Below are positions 1-8,391 of a stretch of 42,073 bases of DNA, piece after piece. Within the stretch, counting starts at the first letter, position 1. The number at the start of each line of letters is the position of its first letter. The translations under genes and the position numbers were made by a program. The notes under the pieces were generated by a model, which saw only the letters and a program-made list of their open reading frames with translations, was not told the DNA's origin and searched no databases. Source of the DNA: Erysipelotrichaceae bacterium (GTDB lineage Bacteria > Bacillota_I > Bacilli_A > RFN20 > CAG-826); assembly GCA_012744375.1 (NCBI GenBank), contig JAAYCD010000108.1:1-42073 (forward strand). Reading direction: 5' to 3'.

Positions 1-341
1 AAACGATTTTTGTTATTCTCACCTTGTCGTTCCTTTTATTCCAAATCATATTAAACGCCATAGAAATTATATATCATCAAAGTAAAAAATCTTTTTTGAT
101 GAAAACCATTCAAGCATTAAAAATAATAAGTCATTATATTTTCCCAACTTTACTAATTGTGTTCGGCGCTATTTATTTAGTGGATGTCGGCGCGAAAGTA
201 ACGCTAATGGTTTTCTCAAGTATTGCGCTAGTAGCTTTTTTGTTGTTCGACTTATTTCGTTTGGTTAGATATAAACGTAAAAACACCAAAAAAGTTATAT
301 CAAATAGAACAAACATTTTATCAAACGATATTGACATTTAA
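1..341 (+). CDS. Hypothetical multi-TM membrane protein, 5' truncated by the window edge
   Basis: Frame is open to position 3 (TIFVILTLSFLLFQII...), so the TTG at 24 is probably not the true start; three hydrophobic segments then a basic tail; TAA at 339-341. Confidence 0.6.
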   Translation, partial: TIFVILTLSFLLFQIILNAIEIIYHQSKKSFLMKTIQALKIISHYIFPTLLIVFGAIYLVDVGAKVTLMVFSSIALVAFLLFDLFRLVRYKRKNTKKVISNRTNILSNDIDI

Positions 342-352
342 GGCCAAAACAA

Positions 353-375
353 AAAGGGCTTTTCACAGCCCTTTG
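353..375 (-). terminator. Intrinsic terminator of the infC-rpmI-rplT operon
   Basis: Minus strand AAAGGGCTGTGAAAAGCCCTTTTTG just after the rplT stop: stem AAAGGGCT/AGCCCTTT plus T-run; may act in both directions. Confidence 0.8.
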
Positions 376-391
376 TTTATTTAATTAATAA

Positions 392-742
392 TTAAGCTTT
401 TTTCGCAGTTTTCACTAAATCAGTGAATGCTTTTGGATCGTTAATCGCTAATTCGGATAACATTTTGCGGTTGATATTGATGTTAGCGGCTTTTAAACCG
501 AACATAAATTTGCTATAGGAAATATCGTTCAAACGGCAGGCAGCATTAATGCGTCTAATCCAAAGTTTACGATAATCTCTTTTAATGTTACGACGGGAAA
601 CATATGCATAGCGTAAGCTGTGCATGACTTGTTCTTTAGCGGTTTTAAAGAGTAAGTGTTTGCTTCCGAAATAACCAGAAGCTCTCTTTAAAATTCTTTT
701 ACGGCGGGCTCTTGTGGCCACACTATTTTTAACTCTTGCCAT
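392..742 (-). CDS. rplT: 50S ribosomal protein L20
   Basis: [28 protein letters not shown]... typical L20; strong SD (GGAGGATGGAG) upstream. Confidence 0.97.
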   Translation of the reverse strand: MARVKNSVATRARRKRILKRASGYFGSKHLLFKTAKEQVMHSLRYAYVSRRNIKRDYRKLWIRRINAACRLNDISYSKFMFGLKAANININRKMLSELAINDPKAFTDLVKTAKKA

Positions 743-757
743 GTGACTCCATCCTCC

Positions 758-952
758 TTATTTAACAATGAGAAACTTAATTCTTTTGTAATCGCTCTTG
801 TGAACAGAGGTTTGCTTCATTAAGTGTCTCTTTTGTTTTGTGGTTTTGTGTGGGGCTAAGTGAGAAACATAAGCGTGATGTCTGACGACTTTGCCAGTAC
901 CGGTAACTTTAATTCTTTTCATTAAAGCTCTTTTGCTTTTCATTTTTGGCAT
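758..952 (-). CDS. rpmI: 50S ribosomal protein L35
   Basis: MPKMKSKRALMKRIKVTGTGKVVRHHAYVSHLAPHKTTKQKRHL, canonical L35; between infC and rplT. Confidence 0.96.
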   Translation of the reverse strand: MPKMKSKRALMKRIKVTGTGKVVRHHAYVSHLAPHKTTKQKRHLMKQTSVHKSDYKRIKFLIVK

Positions 953-964
953 AAATATTTTCTC

Positions 965-1528
965 CTACTTCTTTTTTGGTGCTAATATCGCGATCAGCCA
1001 TCTATTATCCATAGCGGCCGGTTTTTCAATGATCGCGATTTCCAATAAACCGGCGATAAATTTATCCAAGACTTCTTGACCGACATCGATGTGTTGCATC
1101 TGACGGCCTCTGAAACGCACACCAACTTTGACTTTATCGCCATCTTCAAGAAATTTTAATGCCGCGCGTTGCTTGGTTGCTAAGTCATGAGCACCAATTT
1201 GTGGCGTTAATTGCACTTCCTTGATTTCAACAATGTGTTGATTTTTCTTTGCTTCCTTGGCTCTTTTTTGTTGTTCAAAACGATATTTGCTGTAATTAAT
1301 GATTTTACAAACTGGAGGTTGAGCGTCAGGCGCAACACATAGTAAGTCCAAATCATATTGATTGGCTTTGAATTGTGCTTCGCGTGAAGACATCTTTCCG
1401 ATTTGTTCTCCGTTTGGTCCGATTAATAAAACCTCTGGGAAACGAACGTATTCATTGACTAGTTCTTTGTTTTGATTTGTGCCAGGCTTTCTTTTGTCCT
1501 TGTTGGCGTTACGATTGTCTAAGATAAT
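965..1528 (-). CDS. infC: Translation initiation factor IF-3, probable AUU start
   Basis: Track ORF starts at internal ATG 1393, but the frame continues upstream as (ATT)ILDNRNANKDKRKPGTNQNKELVNEYVRFPEVLLIGPNGEQIGKMSSREAQ..., a full IF3 N-domain, with no ATG/GTG/TTG; GGAG (1535-1538) lies 6 nt upstream of ATT at 1526-1528. TAG stop. Confidence 0.88.
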   Translation of the reverse strand: MILDNRNANKDKRKPGTNQNKELVNEYVRFPEVLLIGPNGEQIGKMSSREAQFKANQYDLDLLCVAPDAQPPVCKIINYSKYRFEQQKRAKEAKKNQHIVEIKEVQLTPQIGAHDLATKQRAALKFLEDGDKVKVGVRFRGRQMQHIDVGQEVLDKFIAGLLEIAIIEKPAAMDNRWLIAILAPKKK

Positions 1529-1667
1529 TATCAGCTCCTTTTCTTAATTAAAAACGGGTGCATAGTGCACCCGTTTAAACGTTCTTAATCTTTAAGAAGT
1601 AGCGTCGGCCAACCAATAGTTTTCGGTCTGGCGAGAAGCGGGTGCCTCTGCTTTCTACGTTTTACTG
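1529..1667 (-). ncRNA. L20/IF3-type ribosomal-protein leader with attenuator
   Basis: Perfect terminator hairpin AAACGGGTGCA-CTA-TGCACCCGTTT + T-run (1550-1576). An upstream GCACCCG (1639-1645) can pair alternatively with the terminator's 5' arm CGGGTGC. Located between promoter and infC. Confidence 0.8.
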
Positions 1668-1671
1668 ATGA

Positions 1672-1700
1672 ATGATAGCACTATTAGATGGGGATGTCAA
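1672..1700 (-). promoter_or_regulatory. Sigma70-type promoter for infC-rpmI-rplT
   Basis: Minus strand TTGACA (1700-1695), 17-nt spacer, TATCAT (1677-1672). Confidence 0.85.
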
Positions 1701-1741
1701 TACAAAGATTTATATTCCTTTGTTTCCCAACTATAAGTTGC

Positions 1742-3523
1742 TTACTTATTTTCGACTTTATAAATTAAACGATTGTTCACTTCGTTATCAATTAGCTTTA
1801 AGAACTCCTCAACCGAAACGGTGATTTGTTCGTTAACTCCAAAGCGACGATACGTCACTGTCTTATTATCTCTTTCTTGATCGCCAAGCACGAGAGTAAA
1901 AGGCACTTTTCTCATTTGCGAAGAGCGCATACGATAGCCTAACTTATCGTTAGAATCATCAAGTTTAACGCGTAAGCCACGTGCTTTGAAATCAGTGAAT
2001 AATTGTTTGGCATAATCAAGATGGAAAGCGTTATTAACTGGTAAAATATTAACTTGTAGTGGTGCAAGCCATGTTGGGAAAGCGCCACCAAAGTGTTCAA
2101 TAATAATACCGATAAATCTTTCAATGCTACCTAAACAAGCGCGATGGAGCATAATGGGGCGTTTCTTTTCGCCGTCGCCATCAATATAGAAGCAATCAAA
2201 TCTCTCAGGTAAATTCATATCGAGTTGGATCGTGCCACACTGCCAAATTCTACCCACAGAATCTTTTAGCTTAAAGTCAAGTTTTGGACCATAGAAAGCG
2301 CCATCGCCAGGATTAATCTTAAATTCGCGACCAGATTGTTGGCAAGCTTCCATTAAAATGGCCTCTGATTTATCCCAAGTTTTGATGTCGCCAATATAAC
2401 CTTCTTCTGGACGAGTTGATAAGACGATGTAATAGTCTAAATCAAAGATAGAATACATTTCTTCGAAGAACTTCAATAAGGTTGTAATTTCTTCAACTAA
2501 TTGGTCTTCACGGCAGAAAATATGCGCATCATCTTGTGTGAAAGCGCGCACTCTGAATAATCCGTTAAGCGCGCCACTTGCTTCGTGACGGTGGACGTGT
2601 CCAAGTTCCGCCATTCTAATTGGCAAATCTTTATAAGAATGAAGGGAATTTTTGTAAACCAAAATACTACCAGGACAGTTCATTGGTTTGATTGCAAAAT
2701 CGCGGTCATCAATTTTAGTAGTGTACATATTTTCTTTATACACAAACCAATGTCCAGATATTTCCCAAAGTTCACGGGATAACATGGTTGGTGTTTTAAT
2801 TAAAGAATAGTCATATTTGAAATGTTGTTCTTTCCAATATTTTTCAATATTCTCACGCAATATCATGCCATTAGGTAGCCAAAATGGGAAACCTGGTCCA
2901 TATTCAGAAAGGAAAAATAAACCGAGTTGTTTACCAAGCAAACGATGATCTCTTTTCTTGCGCTCTTCAATGAGATTCAAGTAATTTTTTAATTCTTCAT
3001 CAGTGTACCAAGAAGTACCATATATTCTTGTTAATTGCTTATTATTGCTATCACCGCGCCAATAAGCGCCAGCTAAAGATAATAGTTTAAAATGTTTAAT
3101 TAACGCTGTAGACATCAAGTGTGGTCCACGGCACAAATCGACAAATTCGCCTTGCGAAAAGATGGTGATGTCTTCATTAATTTCGCTGATGAGTTCAAGT
3201 TTATAAGGGTTATCTTTAAAAAGTTCTAATGCTTCTTGTTTATTAACGACATTTCTGACAATTTTTAAATCCTTACTTGCTAATTCTTTCATCTTCTTTT
3301 CAATGATAGGTAAGTCTTCTTCGACTAAGACTTTATCACCAAAATCAATGTCATAGTAAAAACCATTTTCAATCGCTGGACCAAAACCAAACTTCGCAAA
3401 AGGGTATAATTGTTTAACAGCTTGTGCTAATAGGTGGGATGTTGAATGGTTCAATACTTCTAACGCCTCCGGAGCGCTTTTTTCAATTTCAATAATTGAA
3501 CCATCATGTTGTTGTACTTTCAT
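1742..3523 (-). CDS. thrS: Threonyl-tRNA synthetase
   Basis: TGS domain, HSTSHLLAQAVK, catalytic and anticodon-binding domains. Start trimmed from track (3583) to ATG at 3523 preceded by GGAGGAAAG. Confidence 0.96.
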   Translation of the reverse strand: MKVQQHDGSIIEIEKSAPEALEVLNHSTSHLLAQAVKQLYPFAKFGFGPAIENGFYYDIDFGDKVLVEEDLPIIEKKMKELASKDLKIVRNVVNKQEALELFKDNPYKLELISEINEDITIFSQGEFVDLCRGPHLMSTALIKHFKLLSLAGAYWRGDSNNKQLTRIYGTSWYTDEELKNYLNLIEERKKRDHRLLGKQLGLFFLSEYGPGFPFWLPNGMILRENIEKYWKEQHFKYDYSLIKTPTMLSRELWEISGHWFVYKENMYTTKIDDRDFAIKPMNCPGSILVYKNSLHSYKDLPIRMAELGHVHRHEASGALNGLFRVRAFTQDDAHIFCREDQLVEEITTLLKFFEEMYSIFDLDYYIVLSTRPEEGYIGDIKTWDKSEAILMEACQQSGREFKINPGDGAFYGPKLDFKLKDSVGRIWQCGTIQLDMNLPERFDCFYIDGDGEKKRPIMLHRACLGSIERFIGIIIEHFGGAFPTWLAPLQVNILPVNNAFHLDYAKQLFTDFKARGLRVKLDDSNDKLGYRMRSSQMRKVPFTLVLGDQERDNKTVTYRRFGVNEQITVSVEEFLKLIDNEVNNRLIYKVENK

Positions 3524-3591
3524 AATTTTCTTTCCTCCACAATAGAATAGTGGGCTTACTTTAAGGTTATCGTTCTTAAACAAATTTTCTT

Positions 3592-4554
3592 TTATTGTAG
3601 CATGTCAATTAAAGCGCGCAACCCACGTGTGTGAACGTGTTTCATCTTGGTCGCTTCGGCGATTGGATAATCGACAATCATATTATTTTTAATACCAACA
3701 ACGCGACTTGTTGGATCTTTTTCGGTTAATAAATCAATCGCACGGGCGCTAAGTCTAGCCGCTAAAATACGATCATGCGCGTCAGGAGAACCACCTCTTT
3801 GTAAACGACCTAAGACTTCGGTACGAGTGTCAAAGCCAGTTTCAAGAGCGATTTTCTTAGCCAATTCTTTAATATCTAACAAATTTTCAGAAATGATGAT
3901 AATCGCGTGAGATTTATTTTGTGCTTTCATCTTTCTTAATTTGCGGAATAAAGCATCTTCTTTTAAAGGATGTTCAACACAAATGACGCCTTCAGCACCT
4001 TCTGCTAAAGCAGCAAACATTGCAAGGTCACCGCAATCACGACCCATGACTTCAATTAATGTACAACGTTGATGAGAACCGGAAGTGTCTTTAAGTTTAT
4101 CAACGCAATCACAGATGGTGTTTAAAGCGGTAGAAAAACCAATTGTTTCATCAGTGCTGCCAACATCATTATCAATTGTGCCAGGAATACCAATTGTTAC
4201 GATACCAGCTTTATCAAGCAGCTCTAAGCCTTTATATGTACCATCGCCACCGATACCGATTAAAGCGTCGATTTCGAAGTCTTTTAATTGCTGCGCTGCT
4301 TTTTCAGAAACATCAGGATTGGCAAATTCTGGTAAACGGGCACTACGAATAATCGTACCACCACGATTAATAATGTCTTGAGTGAAATCTTTATTTACTT
4401 GGATGATGTTGCCTTCCACTAAACCGCGGAAACCATCATAGACCACATACATATCTTTGCCATAGTATAGGCCAGCGCGAATACAAGCGCGTAAAGCGGC
4501 ATTCATGCCAGGGGCATCGCCACCGCTAGTGAGGACTGCAATTTTTCTAATCAT
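3592..4554 (-). CDS. pfkA: ATP-dependent 6-phosphofructokinase
   Basis: IAVLTSGGDAPGMNAALRA, GGDGTYKG, PGTIDNDV, GRLQRGGSPDAHDR motifs; SD AAGGAG. Confidence 0.96.
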   Translation of the reverse strand: MIRKIAVLTSGGDAPGMNAALRACIRAGLYYGKDMYVVYDGFRGLVEGNIIQVNKDFTQDIINRGGTIIRSARLPEFANPDVSEKAAQQLKDFEIDALIGIGGDGTYKGLELLDKAGIVTIGIPGTIDNDVGSTDETIGFSTALNTICDCVDKLKDTSGSHQRCTLIEVMGRDCGDLAMFAALAEGAEGVICVEHPLKEDALFRKLRKMKAQNKSHAIIIISENLLDIKELAKKIALETGFDTRTEVLGRLQRGGSPDAHDRILAARLSARAIDLLTEKDPTSRVVGIKNNMIVDYPIAEATKMKHVHTRGLRALIDMLQ

Positions 4555-4595
4555 ATATAGAGCTCCTTAATAATATCCTTTATTATTACGGAACT

Positions 4596-4601
4596 ATTAT
4601 A
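4596..4601 (-). promoter_or_regulatory. Probable -10 element (TATAAT) of pfkA-thrS
   Basis: Exact TATAAT on the minus strand upstream of pfkA; no clear -35. Confidence 0.5.
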
Positions 4602-4636
4602 CACACTTTTTCTCTCTTTTATCGTCAAAATGCATT

Positions 4637-4730
4637 TTTTCCACAAATTTTTTTGTGGATAACTTCCATTCCTTGATTAAATGACTACTATTTATATTTA
4701 TATAAATGTAATTGCAATAATTGTGGATAA
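4637..4730. promoter_or_regulatory. DnaA-box cluster in the pfkA/dnaB divergent intergenic region
   Basis: TTTTCCACA (4637-4645, fits TTWTNCACA), TGTGGATAA (4654-4662) and TGTGGATAA (4722-4730), the last two exact complements of TTATCCACA. Confidence 0.6.
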
Positions 4731-4806
4731 CTAAAGATTATAAAGTGTGCATATTTTTTCCAATTTATTTTACTAAATAAGCATGGCATAATACATTCAC
4801 GAAATT

Positions 4807-6120
4807 ATGACAATATTATCTAATAACGATTTCTTGGAAGTGAGACTGGCATCGATGATCGCGGATTATGATCGCGATACTTTAGTCAACCTTTATCAAT
4901 CGATGATTGGCTTTGAAGCAGTCGCTATTTATATGACACTTTGGAGTGAAGCAAACAATGAAAGAATATCTCCTATTTGTACTCACGAACAATTGTTTTT
5001 AAGAATGAGAATTCCTCCAAGCGTTTTTATTGAAGGACGAAAACATCTAGAAGCCGTTGGATTATTAAAGACTTTCGTTTCAAGCGAATCCGATTATAGT
5101 ATTTATCATTATGAGTTATATGCCCCTAAATCACCGAGAGGCTTTTTTGACGATGCGTTATTATATGGTACAATGATAAAAAGCATTGGTGAAAGCAACG
5201 CTAATCGGCTTAAGAATATTTATATTGTCGATAAAGTGCAAGATTATGGCGAAGAAATCACCGCTAAATATTGTGATGTCTTCCAACCTGAGTTCAATGA
5301 CCAAGCCTTCATTGAAGCTACTCAATGCGACTGTAAAATCAAAGGTCGCAACTCCGGCAAGATTAATAGTCAATTCAATTATGAAATCTTCTTTACCGAA
5401 CTAGCTGGAATTTCACAAATCACTTCTACCTCTTTAAAAAAAGAGGAAATGAAAGAAATTGAAAGACTAGCGATGCTTAATGGTGTAAACGAAGAAATGT
5501 CCGCTAGACTTGTCAATCAAGTGTATGTAGCGAGTAACGTTAAAGGACAGCGCGTCAATCTTGCAACGTTAAATAAACTTATGCAAGACATATCTGACAG
5601 TAGATTTAGACCATTTGATGAAACACCAACCGCTAAACCAAACCTCACAAAAGGAAAAACCGATTTAGCAAGAAAAATAAATTTAATGGAAGTAAAATCG
5701 CCAAAAGAATATCTCGCCTATTTACAAAATGGAACAAAACCCGCTTCTGCGGATATGCGTATTTTAGATTCATTAAGTACCGATTATCATTTGCCTAATG
5801 CAGTCATTAACGCCATTGTTGACTATGTGTTAATTAAAACCGACAACGTCTTATCGCGTGCTTACTGTGAAAAAATTGCCGCTTCGCTAGTTAGAGAAAA
5901 CTGTCAAACTGCAGTCGACGCAATGAATTATCTTAAAAAGATTGAACGCAGAGTCAGAAATAAAATTAATCGAAAATCTAAAATTGCTACTCCTGAGGTG
6001 GAAGAAGCAGAAACGATTACCAAACCAAAACCAAAAGCGACTAGTAATGATAACTGGGAAGCAGAATGGGAACGCATCCTCGATGAATTGAAAGGAGGTA
6101 ACAAAGATGGAAAAGCTTAA
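4807..6120 (+). CDS. dnaB: Replication initiation/membrane attachment protein, Gram-positive DnaB type (DnaD-like domain)
   Basis: 437 aa, Firmicutes-type DnaB features (FLEVRLASMIADYDRDTLVNLYQSMIGFEAVAIYMTL...; C-terminal LPNAVINAIVDYVLIKTDNVLSRAYCEKIAASLVR); directly upstream of dnaI. Confidence 0.85.
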   Translation: MTILSNNDFLEVRLASMIADYDRDTLVNLYQSMIGFEAVAIYMTLWSEANNERISPICTHEQLFLRMRIPPSVFIEGRKHLEAVGLLKTFVSSESDYSIYHYELYAPKSPRGFFDDALLYGTMIKSIGESNANRLKNIYIVDKVQDYGEEITAKYCDVFQPEFNDQAFIEATQCDCKIKGRNSGKINSQFNYEIFFTELAGISQITSTSLKKEEMKEIERLAMLNGVNEEMSARLVNQVYVASNVKGQRVNLATLNKLMQDISDSRFRPFDETPTAKPNLTKGKTDLARKINLMEVKSPKEYLAYLQNGTKPASADMRILDSLSTDYHLPNAVINAIVDYVLIKTDNVLSRAYCEKIAASLVRENCQTAVDAMNYLKKIERRVRNKINRKSKIATPEVEEAETITKPKPKATSNDNWEAEWERILDELKGGNKDGKA

Positions 6121-7009
6121 AGTTACAAACTTAAACATCACCAGTGATGAAGCGATTATTCAAGAAATGAAACAATCGCTTAAAAACTGTCCTTCAGTCA
6201 TCAAGTATTGCAAAGACCTTGGCATGGATGAAAATACGATGTACGAAAACATCACGAAAATTTATGATTTAGTGCTCGATACAAACTATTGTAAAAAGTG
6301 CCCCGGCTTACAAAAATGCCAAAAAGATAATGCCTATTTGGTGACAAAAATTACATACAATAACAAAGTGGTGGAAAGCCAACTTGTTCCGTGTCCTGAA
6401 TTACTAAAAAGAATGAGTTTTGAAAAGCAATTAGTAGTCAGGGATTTTCCTGATGATTGGCTTGAAACATCATTATCAGATGTTGATAAATCAAAAAGCA
6501 AAACAGAAGCGATCAAGGCATATACCGCTTATGTTAAAAACGCTAGTAGCAACTGGATATATTTATTCGGAGGCATCGGAGCTGGTAAGTCTTTCTTAGC
6601 AGCGGCTTTTGCTATTGACATAGCTAAAAGATCGATTAAGGGCAAATCACCAGTCGCATTTATTAATGCGGCAAAAAGATTTTTGGAATTGAATGACCTA
6701 AACAAAACCAATAATAATGAATTTAAGTCAAAACTTGATTTTTATTGTAATATCCCATTTTTAGTCATCGATGACTTTGGTCATGAATTAAAAACTGATT
6801 TCATTCGCGACGCGATTTTAAGCGAAATCATTAACACGAGATGTAATAAAAAATTGTTCACCATTTTTACAAGCAACTTTTCATTAGTTGATATCGAAGC
6901 ACTTTATGGCACTAACAATGCACGCGCCATTATGGCAAAACAAATTGTTAAAACCATTAAATCAATGTGCATTAAAGAGATTGATTTAGGCGACTTAAAA
7001 CTTTATTAA
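6107..7009 (+). CDS. dnaI: Primosomal protein DnaI, helicase loader AAA+ ATPase
   Basis: Walker A FGGIGAGKSFLAAA, Walker B FLVIDDFGHE, N-terminal Cys cluster CKKCPGLQKC; overlaps dnaB by 14 nt with GGAGG. Confidence 0.92.
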   Translation: MEKLKVTNLNITSDEAIIQEMKQSLKNCPSVIKYCKDLGMDENTMYENITKIYDLVLDTNYCKKCPGLQKCQKDNAYLVTKITYNNKVVESQLVPCPELLKRMSFEKQLVVRDFPDDWLETSLSDVDKSKSKTEAIKAYTAYVKNASSNWIYLFGGIGAGKSFLAAAFAIDIAKRSIKGKSPVAFINAAKRFLELNDLNKTNNNEFKSKLDFYCNIPFLVIDDFGHELKTDFIRDAILSEIINTRCNKKLFTIFTSNFSLVDIEALYGTNNARAIMAKQIVKTIKSMCIKEIDLGDLKLY

Positions 7010-8387
7010 TAATTGTGTCTACCTGAGACACTAAATCTGCTTTATCCTTGTTGTTATCGATAATATAATCGAGATCGGCCAAATGCTCGAAAAATTGATG
7101 GTTATCATCATTGATGCGCTTGTTAAAGGCGCTTTTTTCTTTATCTCTTAAATTTAACCTATTTATTTGATTTTCTTCATTGATATCAACACCGATTATT
7201 ATGTCAAACATATTTTGCATTTTCGCTTTAAATAATAGAGGAACTTCAGCAACTAATAGTTTTGAGGTCGATGTTTCAAAAATATTAGTAATTTCATTTT
7301 TTACAAGTGGGTGTATAAATCTTTCTAGTTTTGCCAAATCTAACGGATGATGAGCGAGATGGTTTCTTAAATTCACGATAAAATCACCGTCTTCTGGAAG
7401 ATTGAATTTTTTATTAATTTTATTTTGAATGACTTTGTCTTTATAAAGTTGATGAACAATTGCATCAGAAGAAATCGCTAAAAATTTGTGTTTATTAAAA
7501 ATTTCTAGAACTGAACTTTTTCCTGAAGCAATTTTTCCAACAATTGCAATCTTTAGTGGTGGATGTTTTCTGGGCTGACAATTAGGACAATAAGTCGTTC
7601 CACGGCCACCGATTTTGATAAATCTAAGAAATCTGTGACATACGACACACTTTTGACCTTGTCGCCCATAAACTGCGAGTTGTGTTTGGAAATTACCAGA
7701 AATGTCTTTACCTGGATGATAGCTTCGAATAGTAGAGCCTCCGCTTTTAATCGCTTCTAACAAAACTAACTTAGAATATTTAACAACGTTTTCCCAATCT
7801 GACATTGAAAGACTTTTAGTTGGGGTAAGAGGATGTAACTCACTTTTGAAAAGCACTTCATCTACATAAATATTACCTAAGCCAACAAAAAGCTTTTGGC
7901 TAAGTAAAGAGGTCTTGATTGGCAAACCAATTTTTTGTCCTTTTTTATATAATAACGCGACGTCCTTAATATCAAATGGTTCTGGCCCTAACTCTTTAAG
8001 TGATTGAATATTTTGATAACTTGCCTCGTCAGCCATGATCATCCGTCCAAAACAACGCGAATCATCATAACAAAGTTTCATATTATTATCTAAATGGAAA
8101 ACAACACGCGCATATTTACTATTTTCAAAAGATTCTGGTAATTCATAATACTTACCTTCCATTCTTAAATGAGAGACAAGCACTTTGTTATCGCTTAAAT
8201 GGAAAATCAAAAACTTTCCTCGACGGGTAATATTAAGAAATTTAGATCCTTTCATGAATTTAATAAATTCATGTTCAAGGTTATTAACGATACTTTTTCG
8301 TAAAATATCCACTTTCAAAACTGTGCGATTTTTAATAATCGGCAATAAGACATTTTTTACAGTTTCTACTTCTGGAAGTTCTGGCAT
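6972..8387 (-). CDS. mutM-coaE: Fused formamidopyrimidine-DNA glycosylase / dephospho-CoA kinase
   Basis: One 471-aa ORF. N-terminal Fpg (MPELPEVETVK, LGNIYVDE, zinc finger CVVCHRF..GGRGTTYCPNC) runs into CoaE (LKIAIVGKIASGKSSVLE..., IHPLV, VPLLF). Confidence 0.93.
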   Translation of the reverse strand: MPELPEVETVKNVLLPIIKNRTVLKVDILRKSIVNNLEHEFIKFMKGSKFLNITRRGKFLIFHLSDNKVLVSHLRMEGKYYELPESFENSKYARVVFHLDNNMKLCYDDSRCFGRMIMADEASYQNIQSLKELGPEPFDIKDVALLYKKGQKIGLPIKTSLLSQKLFVGLGNIYVDEVLFKSELHPLTPTKSLSMSDWENVVKYSKLVLLEAIKSGGSTIRSYHPGKDISGNFQTQLAVYGRQGQKCVVCHRFLRFIKIGGRGTTYCPNCQPRKHPPLKIAIVGKIASGKSSVLEIFNKHKFLAISSDAIVHQLYKDKVIQNKINKKFNLPEDGDFIVNLRNHLAHHPLDLAKLERFIHPLVKNEITNIFETSTSKLLVAEVPLLFKAKMQNMFDIIIGVDINEENQINRLNLRDKEKSAFNKRINDDNHQFFEHLADLDYIIDNNKDKADLVSQVDTIINKVLSRLNQSL

Positions 8388-8391
8388 ATTA

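Noticed and set aside
24-341. Complete 105-aa protein starting at TTG 24
   Set aside because: Frame stays open to the window edge and there is no SD; treated as 5'-truncated.
4085-4381. Antisense ORFs (98 and 69 aa) over pfkA, and similar antisense ORFs over thrS, polA, pheT, ftsA, ftsZ and mutS2
   Set aside because: They lie opposite strongly conserved genes and show no recognisable protein features; consistent with chance ORFs.
4637-4730. oriC, because of DnaA boxes in an AT-rich intergenic region
   Set aside because: Only about three boxes, no dnaA/dnaN adjacent; a regulatory or titration role is more likely.
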